From Clostridia bacterium (lineage in GTDB: Bacteria; Bacillota; Clostridia; Christensenellales; Pumilibacteraceae): DNA of 37,630 nt. Both the position numbers and the translations under genes were made by a program. Of this stretch, positions 25,185 to 32,084 are shown piece after piece. Numbering within the stretch: the stretch's first letter is position 1; each line of letters begins with the position of its first letter. The stretch is from contig JAGAPD010000040.1 of the NCBI GenBank assembly GCA_017623435.1, positions 1 to 37,630 of the forward strand. The letters run 5' to 3'. The notes beneath the pieces were generated by a model that did no database searches, was not told the DNA's origin, and was given only the letters and a program-made list of their open reading frames with translations.

Positions 25185-26695
25185 TAGTAATTGTCGGGCA
25201 AGTCGTTTTCAAACAGTATTGCCCTATCTCCCTTGATTTTTTTAAGCTGTTCGCTTGCTTTACTAAGCGACGGAACGACGATAATTTTATCCTCGCCCAT
25301 CTCTTTTGCTCCGCTTTTAAGCACGGGCGCATTCGTTCCTACGAAAACGGCGTAATCACACCGCCCAACGCAGTACGCACCCAGTTCACGGTTAGCAATT
25401 TCCTGACGCGTGCCTAGTTCAACGAGCCCGGGCGTTACCACGATTCTCGTTTTGTTAAAACCGCTAAGTACGTCCAAAGCGTTTTTTGCGCCACTTTCGT
25501 TGCCGTTGTACGCATCGTCGATTATCACGTCATTTCCATTATACAACAATTCCAGCCGATGTGCAACAGGTTTGAGGTCAAAAACGGCATTTTTCACGCT
25601 TTGTTCACTCACGCCCAGCATAAAAGCAAGCACAACGCATTGAGAAATTACGGACGGGATATGTTTTCCGAGAAGCTTGGTCGTAAGTTTTACGCTACGC
25701 GTTTGGTCGTAGTAGGTAAAATGCGTGCCCGTTTCGTCACAGGAGTAGTCCTTCCAACCATATTTTTGCCCCTTTCCCGTGATCACGCCCTTGCTTTTTC
25801 GTAAATATAATTCGCTCGCGCCCTCGTTATCGCCGTTAAAAAAGGCGTTGTTTTCGTCGTTTAGCGCGTCGATAAGCTCGTATTTAGCGTCTTTAAGGTG
25901 TGAAAGCGAGCCAAAAGTGAGCAAATGTTGCGTACCTATCGCCGTAATCAGCGCGTAGTCGGGGTGCACGATTTCACAAAGCTCACTTATATCGCCTACG
26001 TATCTCGCGCCCATTTCAGCGATAAAAATCTGGTCACCCTCTTTCATATAGTCGTTGACCGTTTTGGCAATTCCTAACGGCGTATTATAGTTTTCGGGCG
26101 TGGCGCAAACGGTAAATTTTGTGGATAAAAGCGCGTTTAGGATATTTTTTGCCGTCGTTTTACCGTAACTACCCGTAATCCCGATACGAATAGGATTGAT
26201 TGCATTTAATTTTTCCTGCGCCCTCTTTACGAAACGGGCGTTGCGCCTATTTTCAAGGGGCGTTAAAATTAAGTGCGACAGCGTAAACGCCACTGCGCTT
26301 AATTGCGCGTGTAGCGCTAACAGGGGCGGATAAATCAGACATACTGCGCCTAAAAGTGTGGACAAAATTGCGCTTAACGCAAAAAAGCGTTTTAGTCTAT
26401 TCGTAAAAACGAGTTGGGTTTTTGCGCTCAGTTTTGCAAATAAAAACACGGCTATCGTCTGAATAAGCGTTACGAAAAAGCATACGGACAAGGGCGCGTT
26501 AAAGGACGAAAGAATGGTAAAGCTAACGAGCGGTAACGCCACTCCTAACGAAAAATAGGACGCTTTTTTAGTTGAAAGTGAGTGTAAAAATTCGCCTATG
26601 CGGTAACTGCAAAGCTGATAAATTCGCAAGCTTAGATAGTGAAAAAGCACGGGCGAAAGAGCGCACAAAATTAGCGAAAAAATGTAAAACGGCAC
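25184..26695 (-). CDS. murF: MurF-like Mur ligase with N-terminal membrane domain
   Basis: 503 residues. Residues 1-145 form four or five membrane helices. A complete Mur-ligase follows: P-loop ITGSYGKTT (Lys ~179), NYNTPLGIAKTV, EMGARYVGDI, ITAIGTQHLLTFGSL, FNGDNEG, DDAYNGNESG and the C-terminal VVTPGLVELG. The order is that of MurF, which adds D-Ala-D-Ala to the UDP-MurNAc-tripeptide. From memory, membrane-fused forms occur in Clostridia. It might instead be a second MurF-like ligase rather than the only one. One-base overlap with the hydrolase gene upstream. Confidence 0.8.
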   Translation of the reverse strand: MPFYIFSLILCALSPVLFHYLSLRIYQLCSYRIGEFLHSLSTKKASYFSLGVALPLVSFTILSSFNAPLSVCFFVTLIQTIAVFLFAKLSAKTQLVFTNRLKRFFALSAILSTLLGAVCLIYPPLLALHAQLSAVAFTLSHLILTPLENRRNARFVKRAQEKLNAINPIRIGITGSYGKTTAKNILNALLSTKFTVCATPENYNTPLGIAKTVNDYMKEGDQIFIAEMGARYVGDISELCEIVHPDYALITAIGTQHLLTFGSLSHLKDAKYELIDALNDENNAFFNGDNEGASELYLRKSKGVITGKGQKYGWKDYSCDETGTHFTYYDQTRSVKLTTKLLGKHIPSVISQCVVLAFMLGVSEQSVKNAVFDLKPVAHRLELLYNGNDVIIDDAYNGNESGAKNALDVLSGFNKTRIVVTPGLVELGTRQEIANRELGAYCVGRCDYAVFVGTNAPVLKSGAKEMGEDKIIVVPSLSKASEQLKKIKGDRAILFENDLPDNY

Positions 26696-27420
26696 TATAC
26701 GTCCCCCTCCAAAAACGTTTTTGACACTAATAAAAAGGTTTTAGGATTTTCCAAAAAAGCGAAGTGCGAGCACCCCTTTAAGACCACGATATCGCAGTCC
26801 TTTATTCCCCTTTTCATACGTCTTGCCATATATAGCGGAGTTTCGCGATCCTTCTCTCCCCAAATAAGTAAAACGGGATTTTTTATCTTACGAAGAGTAT
26901 TTTCAAGATGCGTGTTGACGACGGAGAGAAAGACTTTTTTCATATTTGGCGCAAGGGCGCGATAGTCGGGCGAGCCGTCTTTTTTGGTATTTAGCCCCAC
27001 TTTCTTTTTTAGCTTATATAGCGCAACTTTTAAGTGGTATTTTAACGAGCGACGCGGTTTCATTCCTGCTCCGCCCGTGATAATAAGTTTATCAATTTTG
27101 TTTTCACTCGCTAAAATAAGCGCAACGCGACCTCCAAAGCTATGCGCAATAACGCTGGGCGGACGAGAAAATAATTTTGCAATAACCTCTTCCACCACTT
27201 TTGCGTAGTCGTACACGGTAAAATTTTCAGGAGGCGCGTCGCTATTACCAAACCCGGGAAAATCAATCGCCACCGTATCAAATCCAAGACGCGCGAAATA
27301 ATCAAAAATGCAGTACGTCGTTTTCGTACTGCATCCCCATCCGTGTAAAATAAGCACGGGACATCTCTTGCCTGTTTGTCTTTGGTAAAAAACATTTAAT
27401 CCTAACGCTCGGACAAACAT
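26695..27420 (-). CDS. Alpha/beta-fold hydrolase
   Basis: 241 residues. LILHGWGCSTKT supplies the oxyanion hole, VIAHSFGGRVAL the nucleophile elbow (Ser), LIWGEKDRETP the acid and GCSHFAFLENP the His, a complete catalytic triad. No signal peptide, so cytoplasmic. The substrate is unknown; family members include esterases, lipases and C-C hydrolases. AAGGAG precedes the ATG, ten bases after rimI. Its constant association with the next gene cannot be judged here. Confidence 0.9.
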   Translation of the reverse strand: MFVRALGLNVFYQRQTGKRCPVLILHGWGCSTKTTYCIFDYFARLGFDTVAIDFPGFGNSDAPPENFTVYDYAKVVEEVIAKLFSRPPSVIAHSFGGRVALILASENKIDKLIITGGAGMKPRRSLKYHLKVALYKLKKKVGLNTKKDGSPDYRALAPNMKKVFLSVVNTHLENTLRKIKNPVLLIWGEKDRETPLYMARRMKRGIKDCDIVVLKGCSHFAFLENPKTFLLVSKTFLEGDV

Positions 27421-27430
27421 TTTTTACTCC

Positions 27431-27856
27431 TTATATCCTTTTACTCATAATTATAGCGCTGTCTTTTCCGTAATAGTTTTTACGAATGCTTATGCGCTCA
27501 AAACCGCACTTTTCGTAAAGTGCAATCGCACCGCTATTATGCTCGTTTACTTCCAAAAACAGTACCGCCGTATTACGCGCTTTTGCCTTTTCAATTAGCG
27601 AGGCTACGAGCGTTTTTCCTACGCCCTTTCTTCGGGCGCACTCGTCCACCACGACGTTACAAATATTGCCCTCGTCAAGACACCATTGAACGCCGATATA
27701 CCCCAAAATTTCGTCCTCTTCAGCGAGCAAAAAGGTGTAATTCCCCTCGTCCATTGCGGATAAAATCACCTGCTCCGACCACGGACATTCGATATACTTT
27801 TGCTCAAAACGGGCTATAACGGGTACGTCCGTTTTTAAAATTTCGCGTATTTTCAT
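27431..27856 (-). CDS. rimI: RimI-like ribosomal protein N-acetyltransferase
   Basis: 141 residues with the GNAT fold: CPWSEQVI near the N-terminus, NICNVVVDECARRKGVGKTL (acetyl-CoA pyrophosphate loop RKGVGKT) and FLEVNEHNSGAIALYEKCGF. The neighbouring tsaB makes the RimI assignment (S18 alanine acetylase) likely, since the two are adjacent in many Firmicutes. Its ATG overlaps the tsaB stop. Confidence 0.9.
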   Translation of the reverse strand: MKIREILKTDVPVIARFEQKYIECPWSEQVILSAMDEGNYTFLLAEEDEILGYIGVQWCLDEGNICNVVVDECARRKGVGKTLVASLIEKAKARNTAVLFLEVNEHNSGAIALYEKCGFERISIRKNYYGKDSAIIMSKRI

Positions 27857-28497
27857 TTGTTTTCAAGTTCGCGTTCAGCTTGCGATTTTACGAGGTAAAA
27901 CGGCTCGGCTACGGCGTAAGAAACGCCCTCGTTTTTAGCAATCATTTTTTCAATTACGCGCGTAAGTGAAAGCTCGCTATTCGCTTGCTTTGCGCCAAAA
28001 ATTTCGCTCATTTTCTCGTCGGCAAAAACCACGCTTGGCTCGTCAACGAGCGCCACTAATTTTTGCGCGTCGGGAATAAGCATACACTTAGGCTCAAGCA
28101 AAACCGTGCCGTCGGGCGAATAGACAGCAACGTAGCAAAAATCGGCGTAAGCGTACGAAACGCTGACGATACTTTCCACGCTACCGTCCGTATTATTATA
28201 TGCGAGGCGTTCAAGCGAGTTTACAGCCAAAACGGGCTTTTTCGCAACGTAAGCGAAAGACTTTGCCGTGTTAAGACCTATTCTGATGCCCGTAAACGAG
28301 CCCGGGCCCGTCACGCACGCAAAATAGTCCATATCGCCCACGGTAAGATTTTCGCCCGTCAGCATCTCGTCAATCATAGTGAGCAAGCATTCGGACGCGC
28401 GTCTTCCCTGCTCGTCACGGCGAAAAATCGTTTTGCCGTCGCGGTAAAGCAATATTTCAATGGCTTGACCGCAAGTGTCAATAGCAAGATAGTTCAC
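27853..28497 (-). CDS. tsaB: TsaB, tRNA threonylcarbamoyladenosine synthesis
   Basis: 214 residues. LAIDTCGQAIEILLY at the start and VTGPGSFTGIRIGLNTAKSF are the signature of TsaB (YeaZ), the ASKHA-fold scaffold that works with TsaD and TsaE in making t6A37 on ANN-reading tRNAs. TsaD is not in the window. It starts at GTG with AGGAGAGAG upstream. Confidence 0.95.
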   Translation of the reverse strand: MNYLAIDTCGQAIEILLYRDGKTIFRRDEQGRRASECLLTMIDEMLTGENLTVGDMDYFACVTGPGSFTGIRIGLNTAKSFAYVAKKPVLAVNSLERLAYNNTDGSVESIVSVSYAYADFCYVAVYSPDGTVLLEPKCMLIPDAQKLVALVDEPSVVFADEKMSEIFGAKQANSELSLTRVIEKMIAKNEGVSYAVAEPFYLVKSQAERELENK

Positions 28498-28506
28498 TTC
28501 TCTCTC

Positions 28507-28797
28507 CTAAAATTCAATATGCTTGATTTTTTCGTTTTTGCTACGGCGATAGATTACCACCTTACTGCCGATAGTGCACACGGGCGTAGCGCCGAGCGCG
28601 TCACAAAGCTCTTCCATAATCTCCACGGGCTCAAGGTCGGAGGAGCGAAGCACGGTTATTTTGACAAGCTCACGCTTTTCAAGCGCCTCGTCTATGCCTG
28701 CGATTTGGTTTTCACTCAAACTGCCCTTGCCCACCTGAAAAATGGGCTCGATATTGCTTGCGATACTGCGCAAAGTCGCGCGTTGTTTACTGTTCAT
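28507..28797 (-). CDS. yhbY: YhbY-type CRM-domain RNA-binding protein
   Basis: 96 residues, the normal length. LRSIASNIEPIFQVGKGSLS carries the conserved GKGSLS-type loop of the CRM domain, and the C-terminal half ends GSKVVIYRRSKNEK. The family associates with pre-50S ribosomes. It starts inside the tsaE 3' end (11-base overlap). Its insertion between tsaE and tsaB is not the arrangement I expect; yhbY usually sits near obg, nadD or rpmA. Confidence 0.9.
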   Translation of the reverse strand: MNSKQRATLRSIASNIEPIFQVGKGSLSENQIAGIDEALEKRELVKITVLRSSDLEPVEIMEELCDALGATPVCTIGSKVVIYRRSKNEKIKHIEF

Positions 28798-29203
28798 TGA
28801 TAGTTATTTTCCTTTCCTCGTCGCCAAGGTATTCTATTTGGATTCTGATTTGCTTGCCTGCGATTGCGCTGACGATATTTTGCCACCACTCGATACAACA
28901 AACGGTGTCCTCTTGCCCAAAATACTCGGTAAGCCCCGCCATGTACGCCTCTTCGCCACTTTTGAGCCGGTACGCGTCCACGTGACAAAGCGTAAGCGTG
29001 CCGTAATACTCGTTCATAATGGTGAAGGTGGGACTGGTCACGTCGTCGTCAATGCCAAGCCCTACTGCAAGACCTTTGGTAAACACCGTCTTGCCTGCGC
29101 CCAGTTCTCCGCCAAGCAGTAAAATTTCACCGCCCGTAAGCGTGCGAGCGTAATTTTTCGCAAACTCAAAGGTTTCGCGTTCGTTTTTCGTGATAATTTC
29201 CAT
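28787..29203 (-). CDS. tsaE: TsaE, ATPase for tRNA t6A synthesis
   Basis: 138 residues. LLGGELGAGKTVFTKGLA is the P-loop, DDDVTSPTFTIMNEY the switch region and IEWWQNI the conserved C-terminal Trp segment. It is the ATPase that resets the TsaBD complex. First gene of the long housekeeping operon (tsaE, yhbY, tsaB, rimI, hydrolase, murF-like, SDR, alkD-like). No ribosome binding site is seen before the ATG; a strong promoter ends six bases upstream, so the transcript is probably leaderless. Confidence 0.95.
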   Translation of the reverse strand: MEIITKNERETFEFAKNYARTLTGGEILLLGGELGAGKTVFTKGLAVGLGIDDDVTSPTFTIMNEYYGTLTLCHVDAYRLKSGEEAYMAGLTEYFGQEDTVCCIEWWQNIVSAIAGKQIRIQIEYLGDEERKITINEQ

Positions 29204-29209
29204 ACTTTT

Positions 29210-29238
29210 ATTATACTACTATCCGTAAATTTTTGCAA
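29210..29238 (-). promoter_or_regulatory. Promoter of the tsaE operon
   Basis: Minus-strand TTGCAA (29233-29238), 17-base spacer, TATAAT (29210-29215). The ATG at 29203 starts seven bases after the -10, at or next to the expected transcript start. Confidence 0.75.
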
Positions 29239-29239
29239 G

Positions 29240-29848
29240 TTATTCAGCGCTATTGTCGCCCTCGTCCGCACTTTCTTGCTCTTGTTTTGCCCTTCGCGCG
29301 AACATTTTGTCCAAAACGAACTCAAGTCGCTTGTAAAGGACGAAGGTCAGCACGCTGATTGCCACCGCTTTTATCGCGTTGAAAGCCACGATATACCACC
29401 ACAGCGAATTGAACACCGCCACCGCGGATTCGCCCATATACAGCGGAAAAGTAATGAAACGGTTACAAAGGAGCGAGGCTACTATTTGCGCTACGCTACC
29501 TGCTACCATTCCCACCGCTACCCACTTTTTACCTTTTAGACGGTTATACATAAGCACGGGCGGAAGAACGAACGCCATCGTCATTATAAGGTTAGCAATC
29601 TGTCCTACCCCTGCCGTGTCCGAGTGCGTCAGAAAGATAAGAAGTTGCTTGCACAGCTCCACCACGAACGCTCCGCCTACGCCGAACATATAGCCGGCAA
29701 GCAAGGTCACGACGTTGGTAAAGTCAAGCTTTAGAAAGGGCGTCGCTGGGAAAATGGGAAATTCAAGAAAGCTGAGTCCGTACCCAAGCGCCGTGAAAAG
29801 CGCCAAACTCGCCATCGTTTTGGTTGAAAAAAACTTGTTTTTTGCCAT
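29240..29848 (-). CDS. ribU: ECF transporter S component, RibU-like riboflavin uptake
   Basis: 202 residues, about six membrane helices. LALFTALGYGLSFLEFPIFP followed by FLKLDFTNVVTLLAGYMFG matches the N-terminal region of RibU-type S components (the LKxDFSxxP-like motif). The energising ATPases and T component are not nearby, as is usual for group II ECF systems. It lies directly downstream of an FMN riboswitch, which makes riboflavin the likely substrate. The start is ATG 29848; upstream in-frame sequence is riboswitch. Its GGAGG lies inside the terminator hairpin. The C-terminus is charged (RRAKQEQESADEGDN). Confidence 0.92.
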   Translation of the reverse strand: MAKNKFFSTKTMASLALFTALGYGLSFLEFPIFPATPFLKLDFTNVVTLLAGYMFGVGGAFVVELCKQLLIFLTHSDTAGVGQIANLIMTMAFVLPPVLMYNRLKGKKWVAVGMVAGSVAQIVASLLCNRFITFPLYMGESAVAVFNSLWWYIVAFNAIKAVAISVLTFVLYKRLEFVLDKMFARRAKQEQESADEGDNSAE

Positions 29849-29870
29849 AAAAAAAGCCTCCGTCAGAGGC
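29849..29870 (-). terminator. Riboswitch expression platform: terminator containing the ribU ribosome binding site
   Basis: Minus-strand GCCTC-TGACG-GAGGC followed by T7, with the ATG immediately after. The 3' arm is also the GGAGG eight bases before the start codon, so the same hairpin could stop transcription and hide the ribosome site. CGCCTC on its 5' side can alternatively pair with GAGGCG at the start of the aptamer. Confidence 0.8.
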
Positions 29871-29885
29871 GCGCAAAAATAGAAA

Positions 29886-29998
29886 AACGCTTTACCATCC
29901 GGACTATACCGTCGGTCAAGGAATTTCACCTTGTCGGGCGCAAAAGCGCTTTGCGGACTGTACCGCCGGTGGGGAAATTCTCCCCGCCTCCAAGCATT
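29886..29998 (-). promoter_or_regulatory. FMN riboswitch (RFN element)
   Basis: The minus strand carries the conserved RFN blocks in order: GGAGGCGGGG, CCACCGGCGGTACAGTCCGC, AAGGTGAAATTCCTTGACCG and ACGGTATAGTCCGGATGG. The ends AATGCTT and AAGCGTT close stem P1 with seven pairs. It regulates the ribU-like gene downstream. Confidence 0.96.
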
Positions 29999-30001
29999 AT
30001 T

Positions 30002-30031
30002 ATTATACTCCCCCTCGCGCACTCTTGTCAA
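30002..30031 (-). promoter_or_regulatory. Promoter of the FMN riboswitch/ribU transcript
   Basis: Perfect TTGACA (30026-30031) and TATAAT (30002-30007) on the minus strand with an 18-base spacer. The transcript would start at the beginning of P1. Confidence 0.8.
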
Positions 30032-30064
30032 GTGAATGCTTATATATTTAAATACATAAATATC

Positions 30065-30093
30065 TTGACTTAGCACAATAAAAGTGGTAAAAT
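30065..30093 (+). promoter_or_regulatory. Promoter of the first LRR lipoprotein gene
   Basis: TTGACT (30065-30070), 17-base spacer, TAAAAT (30088-30093) preceded by TGG. The surrounding 42 bases (30056-30097) recur with one mismatch at 36291-36332. Confidence 0.75.
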
Positions 30094-30155
30094 AATATTC
30101 AAGAATATACTTTTGTTTATTTATAAATCATATTTGCTCATAAGGGAGAACGAAA

Positions 30156-31898
30156 ATGAAAAAATTGTTACGAGTGTTTTTTGTTTTATTTGTGCTTTTA
30201 AGTTTATCGGTTGTCTTTACTGCTTGTGGTGACATACCTACTTATAATAGCAATCCTATAAAATACACTAAAGGGTTAACCTACACGCGAAACCCAAAAG
30301 GAAGCGGTTATATTGTAACAGGTATCGGCTCCGCGGAAGGAAACGATATAATAATTCCTTCTACATACAAATACTCACCCGTTGTTGGCATAAGCGAAAC
30401 GGCATTTAAAAACAATACCACTATCACGAGTATCACTATCCCCGACAGCATTACTTCTATCGAAAACAATGCGTTTACTGGTTGCAGTAGTTTACAATTC
30501 AATACTTACAACGATATTAAGTATTTAGGCACTGCCGATAATCCATACTTTGCCCTAATCAAACCTACTAATAACAATTGCAGTAGTTATGAAATACATT
30601 CTAACGCAAAAATAATTGCTAATAGCGCATTTGAGAATCACGGTAGTTTAACTAACATTTCTATTCCTAATAACGTTACTGCCATTAGCGATAGCGCATT
30701 CAGAAGGTGCTCAAAATTAACGAGCATTACCATTCCCGACAGCGTTAAGACCATCGAAAAATGGGCGTTCGATGATTGCAGTAGTTTAACGAGTATCACT
30801 ATCCCTGATAGTGTTACCTCTATCGGTAATTCTACATTCAATGGTTGCACGAGTTTAAAGAGTATTACTATTCCTGACGGCGTTACCTCTATTGATGTTT
30901 TGATGTTCGACGGTTGCACAAGTTTAACGAGTATTACTATTCCTGATAGCGTTACGACTATCGGTCATGGGGCGTTCAGTGGTTGCAGTAAGTTAACAAG
31001 TATTACTATCCCTGATAGCGTTACCTCTATCGAAGAGCGTGTGTTTGAAAAATGCGTTAATTTAATTGACATTTCCGTTAAAACCAACAACGAAGTTTAT
31101 AGTTCTATCAATGGAAATTTGTATAATAAGGACGGTACTGAACTTATACGGTATGCTATAGGTAAAAGCGATTCTTCATTTACTATCCCCTCTTCCGTTA
31201 CTTCTATCGGTTATGAGGCGTTTAAAGATTGCAGTAGTTTAACAAGTATTACTATTCCCGATAGCGTTACCTACGTTAGTTATTTTACGTTTGAGGGTTG
31301 CAATAATTTACAATTCAATGCTTATGATAACGCAAACTATTTAGGAAACGACAATAATCCTTATTATGCTCTAATCAGGATTGCTAATACAAACTACAGT
31401 AATTGCAAAATACATTCTGACACAAAAATAATTGCCGATGGGTCATTTACCTATTGCAATGCTTTAACGAGCATTACTATCCCTGATAGCGTTACAACTA
31501 TTGGTAATTCTGCGTTCGAGGGGTGCGATAGTTTAACGAGTGTTACTATTGGAAACAGCGTTACACACATAAATGATTTTGCGTTCGGTTATTGCAGTAA
31601 TTTAACGAGTGTTAATATTCCTGATTCCGTTACTTCTATCGGTGGTTATGCGTTTTTAAGTTGCAACAGTTTAACAAATATTGTTATCCCCGATAGCGTT
31701 ACTTTTATTGATTCTCATGCGTTCACTATCAATAACCCTAACTTTACTATTTTTTGCGAGGCTACAAGTAAACCTAACGGTTGGGATAGTAGTTGGAATT
31801 CCGATCGTCCTGTATATTGGTACAGCGAAAACGAACCGACAAAATCAGGCAACTACTGGCACTACGACGAAAACGGCGAGATTGAGATTTGGGAATAA
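30156..31898 (+). CDS. BspA-type leucine-rich-repeat lipoprotein 1
   Basis: 580 residues. Lipoprotein signal LLSLSVVFTAC at residues ~14-24, then a short linker and about fifteen LRR_5 units of ~23 residues with the consensus LTSITIPDSVTSIGxxAFxGC. They are interrupted by spacer segments such as YLGNDNNPYYALI. The C-terminus has the family-typical CEATSKPNGWDSSWN and a short tail. Such proteins act as surface adhesins or host/glycan-binding proteins in gut and oral anaerobes. GGGAG lies upstream of the ATG. The first 75 bases are identical to those of the next LRR gene. No terminator follows; a family E repeat lies in the gap. Confidence 0.92.
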   Translation: MKKLLRVFFVLFVLLSLSVVFTACGDIPTYNSNPIKYTKGLTYTRNPKGSGYIVTGIGSAEGNDIIIPSTYKYSPVVGISETAFKNNTTITSITIPDSITSIENNAFTGCSSLQFNTYNDIKYLGTADNPYFALIKPTNNNCSSYEIHSNAKIIANSAFENHGSLTNISIPNNVTAISDSAFRRCSKLTSITIPDSVKTIEKWAFDDCSSLTSITIPDSVTSIGNSTFNGCTSLKSITIPDGVTSIDVLMFDGCTSLTSITIPDSVTTIGHGAFSGCSKLTSITIPDSVTSIEERVFEKCVNLIDISVKTNNEVYSSINGNLYNKDGTELIRYAIGKSDSSFTIPSSVTSIGYEAFKDCSSLTSITIPDSVTYVSYFTFEGCNNLQFNAYDNANYLGNDNNPYYALIRIANTNYSNCKIHSDTKIIADGSFTYCNALTSITIPDSVTTIGNSAFEGCDSLTSVTIGNSVTHINDFAFGYCSNLTSVNIPDSVTSIGGYAFLSCNSLTNIVIPDSVTFIDSHAFTINNPNFTIFCEATSKPNGWDSSWNSDRPVYWYSENEPTKSGNYWHYDENGEIEIWE

Positions 31899-31924
31899 GT
31901 TACTGCTGATATAACGATTTAGAA

Positions 31925-31995
31925 CTAATCAGCCTTTGGCTACTCTCCCTCCGTCACGCTATCGCGCGACACCTCCCTCGACAGATGGAGGCTAC
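31925..31995 (+). repeat. Family E repeat, copy 2
   Basis: Begins CTAATCAGCCTTTGG, contains CTCCCTCCGTCACGCT and ends GGAGGCTAC. It sits in the gap between LRR genes 1 and 2. Confidence 0.8.
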
Positions 31996-32084
31996 CGCAT
32001 AATTAGCGTTGAAGGTTGTATAAGTCACTTTACCAGTGTCGGCTTGTTCGTCGATCAACAGTTTATTTTATAAGGAGAAAGGAA

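Noticed and set aside
29849..30076. Upstream extension of the ribU frame to 30076
   Set aside because: The extension covers the FMN riboswitch, its terminator and the promoter. The membrane protein starts cleanly at ATG 29848.
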